Positions 53,265 to 62,466 of a DNA stretch of 64,000 nt are shown piece after piece. The stretch lies in the NCBI RefSeq assembly GCF_013340935.1, contig NZ_WHOS01000018.1, forward strand, positions 1 through 64,000. Reading direction: 5' to 3'. The stretch's first letter is position 1. Each line of letters opens with the position of its first letter. Origin of the DNA: Azospirillum melinis (GTDB lineage Bacteria > Pseudomonadota > Alphaproteobacteria > Azospirillales > Azospirillaceae). The position numbers and the translations under genes are program-made. The notes below the pieces were generated by a model. The model was given only the letters and a program-made list of their open reading frames with translations. It was not told the origin of the DNA and made no database searches.

Positions 53265-55316
53265 CTAGCTTTCCGTCTTCACCCAGCAGCGCAGCACCTC
53301 CGCCACGCTCCAGGCCTGCGAGATGCAGCCGCGCGGGGTGAAGGGCGCCTCGGCATCGAAGATTTCGCTGATGGTGCCGATGCCCGCCTCGTCCAGATGC
53401 GGCAGGAAACCCTCCAGCAACTGGCGCCCGCCCGCCTTGTCTTCCGGATGCAGCTTCAGCCAGGCATCGACATAGGGGCCGATCAGCCAGCCCCAGACAG
53501 TGCCCTGGTGGTAGGCCGCGTCGCGCGCCCGCAGGTCGCCGAAATACTTGGCCTTGTAATCGCGGCAGCCCGGCGCCAGCGACCGCAGCCCCAACGGGGT
53601 CAGCAGCCGGCTGCGGACCGTCTCTACTACCGGCTCCCAGCGCTCGCGCTCCAGAACCGGATGGTCGAGCGAGACGGCGAAGATCTGGTTGGGCCGGCAG
53701 GCGATGTCGTCGCCATGCTCGCCATCCACCACATCGAACAGATGCCCGGCGGACGGGCACCAGAAACGCGCGTTGAACGAGGCGCGCGCCTGATCGGCCA
53801 GCTCCTCCAGCGGGCGGGCAGCGGCCTCGCCGTCCTCCTCGCGCAGCCAGCCGGCCATCAGCCGCAGGGCGTTGTGCCACAGCGCGTTGATCTCCACCGC
53901 CTTGCCCCGGCGCGGCGTGACCACCCAGTCATCGACCTTGGCGTCCATCCAGGTCAGCTGGTAGCCCTCCTGCCCCTGCCGCAGCAGCCCGTCCCGGGGG
54001 TCGACGCCGATGCCGAAGCGGGTGCCGCGACGGTGGAAGTCGATCACCTCGCGCAGCTTGGGCAGCAGCAGGCGCAGCGTGTCGCGGTCGCCGGTGACGC
54101 CGAGATAGCGGTGCAGCGCATGGAAGAACCACAGCGTGGCGTCGGCGGTGTGGTACAGCCCGCGGTCCTTGCCGTCGGGGAACATGTTGGGGATCAGGCC
54201 GTCGCGGATGTAATGGCCGAAGGTGTGAAGGATCCACCCAGCCTCCAGATGGCGTCCGGTGGCGAGCGTCAGCCCCTCCAGCGCGATCATGGTGTCGCGG
54301 CCCCAGTCGGTGAACCAATGGTAGCCGGCGATCACCGTCCGCACCTCGTCGCCCTCCGCCCGCGCCCGCATCTGGTCGGCGACACGGCCGGCCGGCACGA
54401 AGAGGAAGCTGTCGGCCGACAGCACCAGTTCCGCCATCGCACCATCGCGCAAGCTGGGATGGGCGGTCTGGATGATGCGGCGGCGGCGTTCGGCCTCGAA
54501 CCCCAGCACATCGGCCGGCGGCAGGGCCTCCAGCCGCCACCAGTCCTCGGTCGCGGCGGCGAAGGTGATGCTCTGGCCCGCCCCGACCTCGCCGCTGAAA
54601 TAGCCCGGTGTCCACAGCGACCCGCGCGACTGGTAGCCGCGTTCGTCCTCCACCCGGTAATAGACGTCGCGGCGGATGCCGCCGTCGAGCGTCATCGGGA
54701 AATCGCCGCCTTCGATCGCCATGCGCAGCACCGGCAGGTCGGGGCCGGCCGAGACCTCATATTGCTGCCCCGACGCGGTGATGCGATAGGCGCCGGCCAG
54801 CGGGCGGTCCACCGCCGATTCCAGCGTGCGGAAGGCCAGAACCGGCCGCAGCCGCAACTGTACCGGCGCTTTCGCCTCCATCACCCGGTAGGTGACATGG
54901 ACGATGTTCTGGCCGTGCGGCAGGACGACCTGCTTCTCGATCACCGCCCCGCCGGCACGGAAGCGCCAGACCGGCAGCCCGGCCTCCATGCGGAATTCCT
55001 GCAGGGCGGCGGTCTGCCCCTCCTCGCCGGTTTCGCCGCCGCCCGGATCGCCACCGGTATCGCGGCAGCTCAGCCGGTAATGGCGGCCGTCGGCGTCGAT
55101 GGCAACGTCGCTCAGCTGGCTCAGCATCAGCACGCGGCCGAGCGGGGCCGGCAATGCGGCGATCAGCAGCCCGTGGTAGCGCCGCGTCACCGCCCCCGAC
55201 ACCGATCCCGAGGCATAGCCGCCAAGTCCGTTGGCGACCAGCCATTCACGGGTTTCGGCGCCGTTCGGACCGGTGTTCAGGACCTCGCGCGACAGGGTGC
55301 GGACGAAATCAGCCAT
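53265..55316 (-). CDS. Glycogen debranching enzyme (GDE, amylo-alpha-1,6-glucosidase type)
   Basis: A 683-residue enzyme of the archaeal/bacterial GDE class. The N-terminal beta domain (EWLVANGLGGYASGSVSGAV, then TRRYHGLLIAAL) is followed by an (alpha/alpha)6 barrel with YHWFTDWGRDTMIALEGLTL in part (FTDWGRDTMIALEG), NMFPDGKDRGLYHTADATLW and QGTVWGWLIGPYVDAW. The acid in DWGRD and another in the C-terminal half are expected to be catalytic. It removes alpha-1,6 branches from glycogen or related glucans. It starts 28 bases after treZ ends, so both are probably one transcript for glucan breakdown to trehalose. ATG 55316 fits the family start. Confidence 0.92.
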   Translation of the reverse strand: MADFVRTLSREVLNTGPNGAETREWLVANGLGGYASGSVSGAVTRRYHGLLIAALPAPLGRVLMLSQLSDVAIDADGRHYRLSCRDTGGDPGGGETGEEGQTAALQEFRMEAGLPVWRFRAGGAVIEKQVVLPHGQNIVHVTYRVMEAKAPVQLRLRPVLAFRTLESAVDRPLAGAYRITASGQQYEVSAGPDLPVLRMAIEGGDFPMTLDGGIRRDVYYRVEDERGYQSRGSLWTPGYFSGEVGAGQSITFAAATEDWWRLEALPPADVLGFEAERRRRIIQTAHPSLRDGAMAELVLSADSFLFVPAGRVADQMRARAEGDEVRTVIAGYHWFTDWGRDTMIALEGLTLATGRHLEAGWILHTFGHYIRDGLIPNMFPDGKDRGLYHTADATLWFFHALHRYLGVTGDRDTLRLLLPKLREVIDFHRRGTRFGIGVDPRDGLLRQGQEGYQLTWMDAKVDDWVVTPRRGKAVEINALWHNALRLMAGWLREEDGEAAARPLEELADQARASFNARFWCPSAGHLFDVVDGEHGDDIACRPNQIFAVSLDHPVLERERWEPVVETVRSRLLTPLGLRSLAPGCRDYKAKYFGDLRARDAAYHQGTVWGWLIGPYVDAWLKLHPEDKAGGRQLLEGFLPHLDEAGIGTISEIFDAEAPFTPRGCISQAWSVAEVLRCWVKTES

Positions 55317-55344
55317 GGTGGACCTATGCTCAGCTATCGGTTTC

Positions 55345-57330
55345 CTACCCTTGGGAAACCACGATGACCGGGGTTGTGTTGCCTCCCTCGTCGTCGCTTT
55401 CCGTAGAAAAGCCATGTGCCGGCCCCAGAACCAGTGCCGCATGGCCGGGAAGCCGCCACGCTCCGTCCGGCTGTTCGACCGCCGCCGTGCCGCAGCCGCC
55501 ATAGACGGGCTCCTCGCTGGACCACAGTTCCGTCCAGGCCCCATCGAGCGGCGGTGCCAGCAGCGGCTCGGCCAGCGCACGCAAAGTCAGGTCGCGGCCG
55601 AGATTGACCAGCACCAGCCGGTCGTCGCCCTCCTCCTCTCCGAAGATGCGCAGGACGAAGGCCTCCTCCCCCAGCACGGCGCCATCCAGCCCGCCGATGC
55701 GCTGGGCGGCGAAGACCGGATCTTCGCGGCGCAGGCGCAGCAGGTCACGGTGCAGCGCCCAGACCGCGGCGTTGCTCTCCCGCTCGCGCTGGTCGAGCTT
55801 GCAGCGGGTGAAGCTGTCCTCGGCATGCGGCTTCGGCAGGGTTGCCTGCATCGCCGGCGCCGCGATGCTGGGGAACTGGGCCAGGAACTCCGCCCTGCCC
55901 TTTTCCACCAGCTCGGCCAGTTCCGGCTTGTGGTCGGCGAAATAGAGGAAGGGCGTGCTGGCGGCGAACTCCTGGCCCTGGAACAGCATCGGCGTGCCGG
56001 GTCCCAGCAGGATCAGCGCCGTCATCGCCCGCAGCCGGCCCGGCGTGGTCAGCGCATGCAGCCGCAGGCCGCGGGCGGAGTTGGCGATCTGGTCGTGGTT
56101 CTGCAGGAAGCTGACGAAGGCCGGGCGCGGCACGGTGAAGGCCGGCATGCCGCGCCGCTTGCCCTGCCAGCGGTACCACTGCCCCTGATAGAGGAAGCCG
56201 TGCTTCATCGCCGACACGAATTCCTGCGGCGTGCCGCGATAGTCGGTGTAGTAGGCCTCCATCCGGCCGGTCAGCGCCACCATCGCCGAATGGTGCAGGT
56301 CGTCGTTCCAGATGGCGCACAGCCCGCAGCCACCCTCCGCGGCCGGCTTCACCATGCTGGCATGCTGCGGCTCGTTCTCCCCCACCAGGATGGTGGCGCG
56401 CCCGCCGCCGGCCTTGCGCACGGCGTGGGAAATCTCGGTCAGGATGTGCGGTTTGCCCTGGGCCTCGCTGCCGTCATGGATCGACTGGGTGGCGTCCAGC
56501 CGCAGCCCGTCCAGATGATACTCCTCGATCCAGAAGGAGGCGTTGGTCAGGAAGAACTCCCGCACCGGCTCCGAATTGGGACCGTCGAAGTTGATCGCCT
56601 CGCCCCAATCGTTCTTGTAGCGGTCGGTAAAGTAGTCGTCGGCGAAGCATTTCAGATAGTTGCCGTCCGGCCCGAAATGGTTGTAGACGACGTCGAGAAT
56701 GACGGCGAGCCCAAGCCGATGAGCCTCGTTGACGAAGCGCCGCATGGCGTCGGCATCGCCATAGAGGCGCGTCGGCGCGAACAGGTTCACCCCGTCATAG
56801 CCCCAGCCGAAGCGGCCGGGAAACTCCGACACCGGCATCACCTCCAGCACCGTCACCCCCAGATCGGCCAGCGCCGGCAGTTCCGCCAGCGCGGCGTCCC
56901 AGGTCCCTTCTGCCGTGAAGGTGCCGATGTGCATCTCGTAGATCACCTGCCCCCGGATGGCGCGGCCCTGCCAGTCCCCGTCGCTCCAGGCGAAGCGGTG
57001 CGGGTCGACTAGTTGCGAAGGCCCGTGCGGCCCCTCCGGCTGGAAGCGCGACATCGGATCGGGAAAGAGCATCTCCTTGCCGTCCAGCCGGAAGCGGTAA
57101 AGCCCCCCGGCCTCCAGCCCCGGCACCGCGGCGGAGAAATAGCCGTTCCCCTCGCCCGTCAGCTCCGTCACCTGTCCGTCCGGCTCGGAGACCAGTTCCA
57201 CCCGCCCGGCCTTCGGCGCCCAGACCCGCGCATGGGCGCCGCCGGGAAGCAGTTCCACCCCGATGGGCCAGCGGCGCTTGACTGTGGCCTGCGCCTGTTC
57301 GACAGGCGGAAGTGCGGCGGAGATGATCAC
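55345..57330 (-). CDS. treZ: Malto-oligosyltrehalose trehalohydrolase
   Basis: A 661-residue GH13 enzyme that releases trehalose from maltooligosyl-trehalose. An N-terminal E-set domain (ARVWAPKAGRVELV) precedes the catalytic barrel with YEMHIGTFTAEGTWDAA, VEVMPV-like VLEVMPVSEFPG, WGYDGVNLFAPTRLYG, the nucleophile Asp in GLRLDATQSI, the acid Glu in ILVGENEPQ and the third Asp in LQNHDQIANS. The start is GTG at 57330 with GGGGG upstream. The usual partner TreY, which makes the substrate, is not in the window; the adjacent gene is a debranching enzyme, so glucan input and trehalose output are linked here. It may serve osmotic stress tolerance. Confidence 0.94.
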   Translation of the reverse strand: MIISAALPPVEQAQATVKRRWPIGVELLPGGAHARVWAPKAGRVELVSEPDGQVTELTGEGNGYFSAAVPGLEAGGLYRFRLDGKEMLFPDPMSRFQPEGPHGPSQLVDPHRFAWSDGDWQGRAIRGQVIYEMHIGTFTAEGTWDAALAELPALADLGVTVLEVMPVSEFPGRFGWGYDGVNLFAPTRLYGDADAMRRFVNEAHRLGLAVILDVVYNHFGPDGNYLKCFADDYFTDRYKNDWGEAINFDGPNSEPVREFFLTNASFWIEEYHLDGLRLDATQSIHDGSEAQGKPHILTEISHAVRKAGGGRATILVGENEPQHASMVKPAAEGGCGLCAIWNDDLHHSAMVALTGRMEAYYTDYRGTPQEFVSAMKHGFLYQGQWYRWQGKRRGMPAFTVPRPAFVSFLQNHDQIANSARGLRLHALTTPGRLRAMTALILLGPGTPMLFQGQEFAASTPFLYFADHKPELAELVEKGRAEFLAQFPSIAAPAMQATLPKPHAEDSFTRCKLDQRERESNAAVWALHRDLLRLRREDPVFAAQRIGGLDGAVLGEEAFVLRIFGEEEGDDRLVLVNLGRDLTLRALAEPLLAPPLDGAWTELWSSEEPVYGGCGTAAVEQPDGAWRLPGHAALVLGPAHGFSTESDDEGGNTTPVIVVSQG

Positions 57331-57497
57331 GGCAAATGCCCCCGGTGAGTGATGCGGACGTCCCCTGTGGGTATGGTCAACAGGGGCGGGGGAGCGTGGT
57401 CACGCAGGACCGGAAAATTGTTTCGAAACCTATGGATTCAGCGGCGGGGCCGGCAACAGGTTGGAACAGCCATGGGAAACCGGGAGATGCAGTCCCA

Positions 57498-58217
57498 TCA
57501 CCGTTTGCCGTTGGGAACGAAGCCGCCGCCGGTGATCTCCATCGCGGCCATGTCGAGCCCCATACCCTGCGCGCTTTTGGCGACGGCGGCGCGGACCTGC
57601 CGCATCCGTGCGGGATTGCCCTTGGCCTGCTCCACCGCGGCGTCGATCAGCGTGGTCTGGACCAGCAGGGCCTCGGCCAGTTCCTGCTTCCCGGCATCGG
57701 ACGCCCGGGCGGGGCCGCCGGCACCGTTCAGCGCCCTTGCGGCCTGGGCGCGGACGGCGGCGTACATGTCGCGGCCCAGCGTGTCGTTGTCGCCGCGCGT
57801 CGCCTGCCACGCGGTGATCCACCACAGCGCATAGACATCCGCGAGATTGTCGGTCCGCAGGCCGACAGGGGCAATCGCCGCCCCGATCCGCTCGATGATG
57901 TCGCCGTCGGCGAACAGCCGTTGCAGATCGGCGGCGCCGTTCGGATCGGCCGCCCGCGTCTTTTCGACGAAAGCGGCAAGATTGGCGCTGCGCCGTGCCT
58001 TCGACGGCGTGAAGCCCAGCCGCGAGACATCCGGCGGCGTGCTGCGCCGTTCCTGCTCGTTTCTCAGTTCGCGCAGATGGGTGCCGAGGATGTCGGTCTG
58101 GGCAATCGACGGCACGAGGGTGCTCCACGCCCAGCCGTCGATGATCGACTGCTGGGCGGCCGCGACGCTGCCGCCCAGCGCGACGGCCAGAACGACCGCG
58201 CTCAGAAACCTCCGCAT
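57498..58217 (-). CDS. Exported hypothetical protein (DUF6683-like)
   Basis: A 239-residue protein with a signal peptide (RRFLSAVVLAVALGGSVAAA). The mature part is alpha-helical, with SRLGFTPSKARRSANLAAFV, FADGDIIERIGAAIAPVGL and the block LRTDNLADVYALWWITAWQA, which resembles DUF6683 proteins, a family without known function. The family call is tentative. The ATG at 58217 starts just before the signal peptide; the frame upstream to 58325 is not conserved. It lies between a small unknown gene and treZ on the same strand, with gaps of 104 and 167 bases, so it may have its own promoter. Confidence 0.75.
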   Translation of the reverse strand: MRRFLSAVVLAVALGGSVAAAQQSIIDGWAWSTLVPSIAQTDILGTHLRELRNEQERRSTPPDVSRLGFTPSKARRSANLAAFVEKTRAADPNGAADLQRLFADGDIIERIGAAIAPVGLRTDNLADVYALWWITAWQATRGDNDTLGRDMYAAVRAQAARALNGAGGPARASDAGKQELAEALLVQTTLIDAAVEQAKGNPARMRQVRAAVAKSAQGMGLDMAAMEITGGGFVPNGKR

Positions 58218-58321
58218 CCCGCACTCCCGACCCGATGCACGAAAGGGGAGAGCGGACGACAGACCGCTCTCCCAGGGAAGACTTTCCATGGGATTATCGC
58301 ATCCGGAGTATGCCGCAGCGC

Positions 58322-58576
58322 TCAAACCCGCTCGCCGAAGCTCCGTGCGGCGGCGTCGATCACCAGCGGGTGGGCGCGGAGCGCGATCAGCGCCGCCTCG
58401 ACCTTGTCGTCGGTGACCTCCAGCGTCACCACCACGTCGGAGCGGTCGCCGCGCTCGGCGTCCCGCTCCTCCCGGCCCCGCTGCACGACATTGCCGAAGC
58501 GGTCGCGCAGGCTGCCGACGATCTCGGCCTCCACGCCCCGGCCGCGCTCCGCCGGATAGGCATAGACCAGTTCCAT
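58322..58576 (-). CDS. Small hypothetical protein after the alcohol dehydrogenase
   Basis: An 84-residue protein of unrecognised family. It begins MELVYAYPAERGRGVEAEI, contains a charged middle (RGREERDAERGDRSD) and ends VTDDKVEAALIALRAHPLV, suggesting a small alpha/beta ferredoxin-like fold. ATG 58576 has GGGAG six to eight bases upstream. It starts 17 bases after the alcohol dehydrogenase stop, so it belongs to the SRPBCC-dehydrogenase operon. Confidence 0.72.
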   Translation of the reverse strand: MELVYAYPAERGRGVEAEIVGSLRDRFGNVVQRGREERDAERGDRSDVVVTLEVTDDKVEAALIALRAHPLVIDAAARSFGERV

Positions 58577-58593
58577 GTGTCTCTCCCTTCGCT

Positions 58594-59775
58594 TCAACCC
58601 TGCGGCGCGAAGACGACGCGCATGCAGTCGTCGGCCTTCTCCTTGAACATGCGGTAGGCCTGCGGGCCGTCGTCCAGCGGCAACCGGTGCGTCATCAGGT
58701 AGGAGGGGTCCAGCTCGCCGTTGCGGATGTGCCCGAACAGCCGCTCGGCATAGCGCTGGCCGTTCTGCTGGCCCATGCGGAAGGTCAGGCCCTTGTTCAT
58801 CGCCGCCCCCATCGGGAACTTGTCGATCAGCCCGCCATAGACGCCGACGATGGACAGGGTGCCGCCCTTGCGGCAGCTCTCGATCATCTGGCGCAGCACC
58901 GCCGGCCGGTCGGTCTGCAGGCCCACCGCCTGCTTGGCCCGGTCATAGAAATCCTCCACCGCGTTCGACCCGCTGTCGGCCTCCATGCCGACGGCGTCGA
59001 TGCAGACGTCGGGACCGCGCCCGCCGGTCATCGCCTGAAGCGCGTCGAAGATGTCGACGCGGCTGTAATCCAGCGTCTCCGCCCCCGCCTTCATCTGGGC
59101 GGCGCGCAGCCGGTCGGGTACGCGGTCGATGCCGATCACCCGCTCCGCCCCCAGCAGGCTGGCGCTGCGCATCGCCATCTGGCCGACACCGCCGCAACCC
59201 CACACCGCCACCACGTCGCCCGGCTTGATGCCCGCCATGTCGGCGGCCATGTAGCCGGTCGGCACGGCGTCGGACACGAAGACCGCCTTCTCGTCGCTCA
59301 CCCCCTCCGGCACGCGGAAGGCGTTGAAGTCGGCATAGGGCACGCGGATGTATTCGGCATGGCTGCCGGCGTAGCCGCCGAAGGCATGGCTGTAACCGAA
59401 GATGCCGGCGCCGCAATGGCCGTAGGCGGTGCGGGCATGCTCCGGGTTCGGGTTGGAGTTGTCGCACAGCGAGCTTTCGCCGTGCCGGCAGTGACCGCAA
59501 TGGCCGCAGCCGATGATCGACACCGTGATGACCCGGTCGCCACGGTTGAGATAGCGGACCTCCGGCCCCTTCTCGACGATCTCGCCCAGGAACTCGTGGC
59601 CGATGATGTCGCCGGGCCGCATGGTCGGCACATAGCCGTCGATCAGATGCAGGTCCGACCCGCAGACCGACGACAGCGCCACCTTGACGATCACGTCATG
59701 CGGATTGACCAGCACCGGGTCGGGCACCCGTTCCACCCGCAGGTCGTTGGTTCCGTTCCAGCAGAGCGCCTTCAT
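58594..59775 (-). CDS. Zinc-dependent alcohol dehydrogenase (MDR superfamily)
   Basis: A 393-residue dehydrogenase resembling glutathione-independent formaldehyde dehydrogenases and related threonine-type enzymes. The catalytic zinc site is shown by SVCGSDLHLIDG and GHEFLGEIVEKG. The structural zinc lobe has the four Cys of GCGHCGHCRHGESSLC, and the cofactor fold has VWGCGGVGQMAMRSA with a following acidic IGIDRV that suits NAD. An insertion around NPNPEHARTAYGHCGAGIFG is typical of this subgroup. The substrate is unknown. ATG 59775 overlaps the stop of the SRPBCC gene by four bases (ATGA), showing coupling. Confidence 0.92.
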   Translation of the reverse strand: MKALCWNGTNDLRVERVPDPVLVNPHDVIVKVALSSVCGSDLHLIDGYVPTMRPGDIIGHEFLGEIVEKGPEVRYLNRGDRVITVSIIGCGHCGHCRHGESSLCDNSNPNPEHARTAYGHCGAGIFGYSHAFGGYAGSHAEYIRVPYADFNAFRVPEGVSDEKAVFVSDAVPTGYMAADMAGIKPGDVVAVWGCGGVGQMAMRSASLLGAERVIGIDRVPDRLRAAQMKAGAETLDYSRVDIFDALQAMTGGRGPDVCIDAVGMEADSGSNAVEDFYDRAKQAVGLQTDRPAVLRQMIESCRKGGTLSIVGVYGGLIDKFPMGAAMNKGLTFRMGQQNGQRYAERLFGHIRNGELDPSYLMTHRLPLDDGPQAYRMFKEKADDCMRVVFAPQG

Positions 59776-60632
59776 TCCGTCGCCTCCCGGAAGGGGCCGG
59801 AGGTTCCGCCGCGCGGCTGCCGTTCGATGGTGGACAGTTCGCCCGTCTCCACCCGCTGCTTCAGCCGGCGCAGCGCCTCCTCCGCCTGTCCCGCCGGCGT
59901 GACGCCCAGCAGCGCCGCCACCTCGGTCGCCGGCACGCGGTAGACCAGCGTCAGCCGCACCTCCGTCCCGCGGTCGCCGGGCGCCGGGCTCAGCATCAGC
60001 GAGGCGCGGTGCGGCAGGGCCGTCTCGCCCACCGTATGCCAGGTCAACAGCCGGTCCTCGTCGACGCGGTCCAGCACGCAGCGCCAGTTCGGCACCTCGC
60101 CTGCGGACTCCCCGGCGGCCCCCTTGGCGGCCCCCTTGGCGGCCTGGGTCGCGGATTTGGCGATCCAGCGGCTTTCGGTCGCCGACAGCACGTCGACCCG
60201 CTCCAACTGCGGCATCAGCTTCGGCAGGTTGGCGAAGTTGCGCCAGAAGCGGAAGATCGTCCCGGCGTCCGACGCGATGGTGACCACCGCCTGCGTGCGT
60301 TCCGGCGTCAGCGACCGGCGGCGGGTGGCCGGACCCTGGTGGCGCCATGCGCCAGGGTCCGGTGCCGTGCCGAGCGACCGCTCGCCGAAGGGCCGCAGCC
60401 CGAGGGCACCGGCGGCGAACAGGCCGGCGCCGCCGAGCGCCATCACCGCCCCGCCCCAGCCCGACCGCTGCAATCCCAGAACGCCGAGTGCCGTACCGCC
60501 GACCATGGCAAGCCAGCGGCCGCCGGTCGCGGCACCGCCCGGTCCCGCGCCCGCAAGGCCGGAACCCAGGCCCGAGAGGAGAGAGTCCGGCTGCGGCCAG
60601 CGGCCCCGCCCGGTCAAACTGTTCGACGCCAT
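59772..60632 (-). CDS. Membrane-anchored SRPBCC (polyketide cyclase-like) protein
   Basis: A 286-residue protein with two N-terminal hydrophobic segments (LAMVGGTALGVLGL and GGAVMALGGAGLFAAGALGL, like DUF2892 proteins) followed by a SRPBCC domain (about 110-260). The domain has VTIASDAGTIFRFWRNFANL, KLMPQLERVDVL, EDRLLTWHTVGETALPHR in part (RLLTWHTVGETALPH) and TEVRLTLVYRVPA. Similar proteins are often next to zinc alcohol dehydrogenases in Rhizobiales and Rhodospirillales stress gene clusters; what they bind is unknown. An Ala/Gly/Lys repeat (AAKGAAKGAAG) interrupts the domain. It opens the three-gene operon; the 151-base gap 60633-60783 is shared with the divergent hydrolase gene. Confidence 0.88.
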   Translation of the reverse strand: MASNSLTGRGRWPQPDSLLSGLGSGLAGAGPGGAATGGRWLAMVGGTALGVLGLQRSGWGGAVMALGGAGLFAAGALGLRPFGERSLGTAPDPGAWRHQGPATRRRSLTPERTQAVVTIASDAGTIFRFWRNFANLPKLMPQLERVDVLSATESRWIAKSATQAAKGAAKGAAGESAGEVPNWRCVLDRVDEDRLLTWHTVGETALPHRASLMLSPAPGDRGTEVRLTLVYRVPATEVAALLGVTPAGQAEEALRRLKQRVETGELSTIERQPRGGTSGPFREATE

Positions 60633-60783
60633 CGCCGCTCCTTTCCCGTCTGTGCAAAGACTATGGACAGAGAACAGCCGGGTTGCGGCTTCGTTGCCTC
60701 ACCTGTCGCCTCACCTGCTGTGGTAAGCGGCAACCGCAGGGCGTCTGCGCTGTTAGTCTCCACAGCACAGATCGGATGGGAGG

Positions 60784-61434
60784 ATGGCCGTGCCTCTTCT
60801 GGACGCCACCATGGGCATCGTCGACGCCGAGGGCTTTCGGCCGGTGACACTGGAAACCGACCGCGGCCCTGTCCAGGCCCGCTTCTACCCGGCGCCGGAC
60901 GGCGAATTGGCGGTGCTGTGGATCGGTGGGGTCGGCGGCGGGTTCGACACCCCGGCGCGCGGGCTCTATCCGCGCCTGGCCGCGGATTTCACCGCCGACG
61001 GCGTCGCCTCGCTGCGCCTGCGCTTCCGCGATCCGCGCGACCTGGAGGAGGCGGTGCACGACGCGCTGTGCGGGCTCAGCTTCCTGGGCCGGCAGGGCAT
61101 CCACCATGTGGCGCTGGTCGGCCATTCCTTCGGCGGCGCGGTGGCGATCCAGGCGGCGGCGTCTAACCGGGGTGCGGTCTGCACCGTGGTGACGCTGGCG
61201 ACCCAGGGCTACGGCACCGATCCGGTCGGTGACCTGTCCTGCCCCATCCTGCTGATCCATGGCGAGGCGGACGAGATTCTGCCGGCCAGCTGCTCCATCC
61301 ACGTCCACCGCAAGGCGGGCGAGCCGAAGAAGCTGGTTCTGGTCCCCGGCACCGGCCACGCGATGGAGGAGGCGTCGGAGGCGGTCTGCCGCGAGGTGCG
61401 CGACTGGCTGAAGACCTACCTGCTGGAGCGATAA
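60784..61434 (+). CDS. Alpha/beta hydrolase family protein
   Basis: A 216-residue alpha/beta hydrolase similar to dienelactone hydrolase-like proteins. The nucleophile elbow GHSFGGAVAIQAAA holds the Ser near residue 118; the acid is likely in LIHGEADEILPA and the His in PGTGHAMEEAS. The oxyanion side has LWIGGVGGGFDTPARGLYP. The substrate is unknown. The ATG at 60784 touches its GGGAGG site, while a GTG at 60790 has ideal spacing of six bases, so translation may begin two codons later. It converges with the anti-sigma factor gene. Confidence 0.88.
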   Translation: MAVPLLDATMGIVDAEGFRPVTLETDRGPVQARFYPAPDGELAVLWIGGVGGGFDTPARGLYPRLAADFTADGVASLRLRFRDPRDLEEAVHDALCGLSFLGRQGIHHVALVGHSFGGAVAIQAAASNRGAVCTVVTLATQGYGTDPVGDLSCPILLIHGEADEILPASCSIHVHRKAGEPKKLVLVPGTGHAMEEASEAVCREVRDWLKTYLLER

Positions 61435-61515
61435 GGTTAGCTGGAACGTAAGGTCTGCTGGAACGACAAGGGGCGCCACCAGCGCCCCTCCCCTCGATCT
61501 GCTTGGGAAATTCCC

Positions 61516-62466
61516 TCAGCTTTCCTTGGCCTTGTGCGTGTCGCTGATCGGCTGCACGCCCGCCGGCTGGTCTTGCTGCTGCTGTTGGGGCTGCTGTTGT
61601 TGCTGCTGCTGCTCCGGCGGGGCCTCACGCCGCGGCGGGCCGGCCTTCACGTCCTGATAGACCGCCTTGGCGATCTCCAGCAGCTCCTCCTTCGACAGAC
61701 GGCCGGCCAGGGCGTAGGCCAGCGGCCCTTCGACCCAGTAGAAGGTCGCCACGTCGCCGTTCTGGGTGAAGCTGAAGTTGGACTGGTTGCCGCTCTGCGG
61801 AGCGCCGACGAACAGGGTGATCCGCTTGTTGCCGTCGTTGGCGTACATGTACTGCGCGCCGGCGCCGAGGTCGGTCGGCAGCGAGCGGCCGCCGATCAGG
61901 CGATAGCCGACGCGGCCCAGATCCGGCCCGAACACGTCGCGGCCCATCCGCTTCGACAGCCAGCCGTTCAGCTCGTCCTGATTGTCGGCGCCGAGCTCCA
62001 CCTGGAAGCGTTCGTCCGAGGTGTAGAAGCGGTGCGCCTGGGTGGCTTCCTGGGCGAAGGTGGCGAGCGTCTGGCGCTGCTGGGCGACGGGAGCGCCGAC
62101 CTGCTGGTCGACCCCGCGGCCCATCCAGCCGCCGGCGGCACCGGCGACCACCAGCATCACCGCCGCGGCGAAACGCACCAGCGGACGGGCATGCCAGGCC
62201 GGGCGGTTGTCGTTGAAGGCGACGCGCCCCTTCAGCCGGTCGGACAGTTCCTGGACCTTGTCGCTCGGCGGCTCGCGCAGGACGGTGTCGAACATCTCGT
62301 GCAGCAGCGTCGCCTGGGCGCGGTAATCCTCCGCCCGGCGTGCCGCCTCCGGATCCTCGGCCAGCCATCGCTCCACCGCCAGACGGCGGTTGCCGTCCAG
62401 CTGCCCGTCGACATAGGCGTGGAGTTCGTCCTCCGTGACCCGTCCCAGTCCCTGATGCGCGTTCAT
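61516..62466 (-). CDS. Transmembrane anti-sigma factor
   Basis: A 316-residue anti-sigma protein. The cytoplasmic start (VTEDELHAYVDGQLDGNRR) is the usual anti-sigma N-terminus without a zinc-binding HxxxCxxC motif. One membrane segment (VRFAAAVMLVVAGAAGGWMG, about residues 91-110) is followed by a periplasmic region containing YRLIGGRSLPTDLGAGAQYM and TFYWVEGPLAYALAG, seen in the RskA/FecR-like family. The C-terminus carries Q7-P-Q5, encoded by near-repetitive CAG/CAA codons, then a charged tail. Its ATG overlaps the sigma factor stop by one base (TGATG). It should hold the ECF factor inactive until an envelope signal. Confidence 0.9.
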   Translation of the reverse strand: MNAHQGLGRVTEDELHAYVDGQLDGNRRLAVERWLAEDPEAARRAEDYRAQATLLHEMFDTVLREPPSDKVQELSDRLKGRVAFNDNRPAWHARPLVRFAAAVMLVVAGAAGGWMGRGVDQQVGAPVAQQRQTLATFAQEATQAHRFYTSDERFQVELGADNQDELNGWLSKRMGRDVFGPDLGRVGYRLIGGRSLPTDLGAGAQYMYANDGNKRITLFVGAPQSGNQSNFSFTQNGDVATFYWVEGPLAYALAGRLSKEELLEIAKAVYQDVKAGPPRREAPPEQQQQQQQPQQQQQDQPAGVQPISDTHKAKES

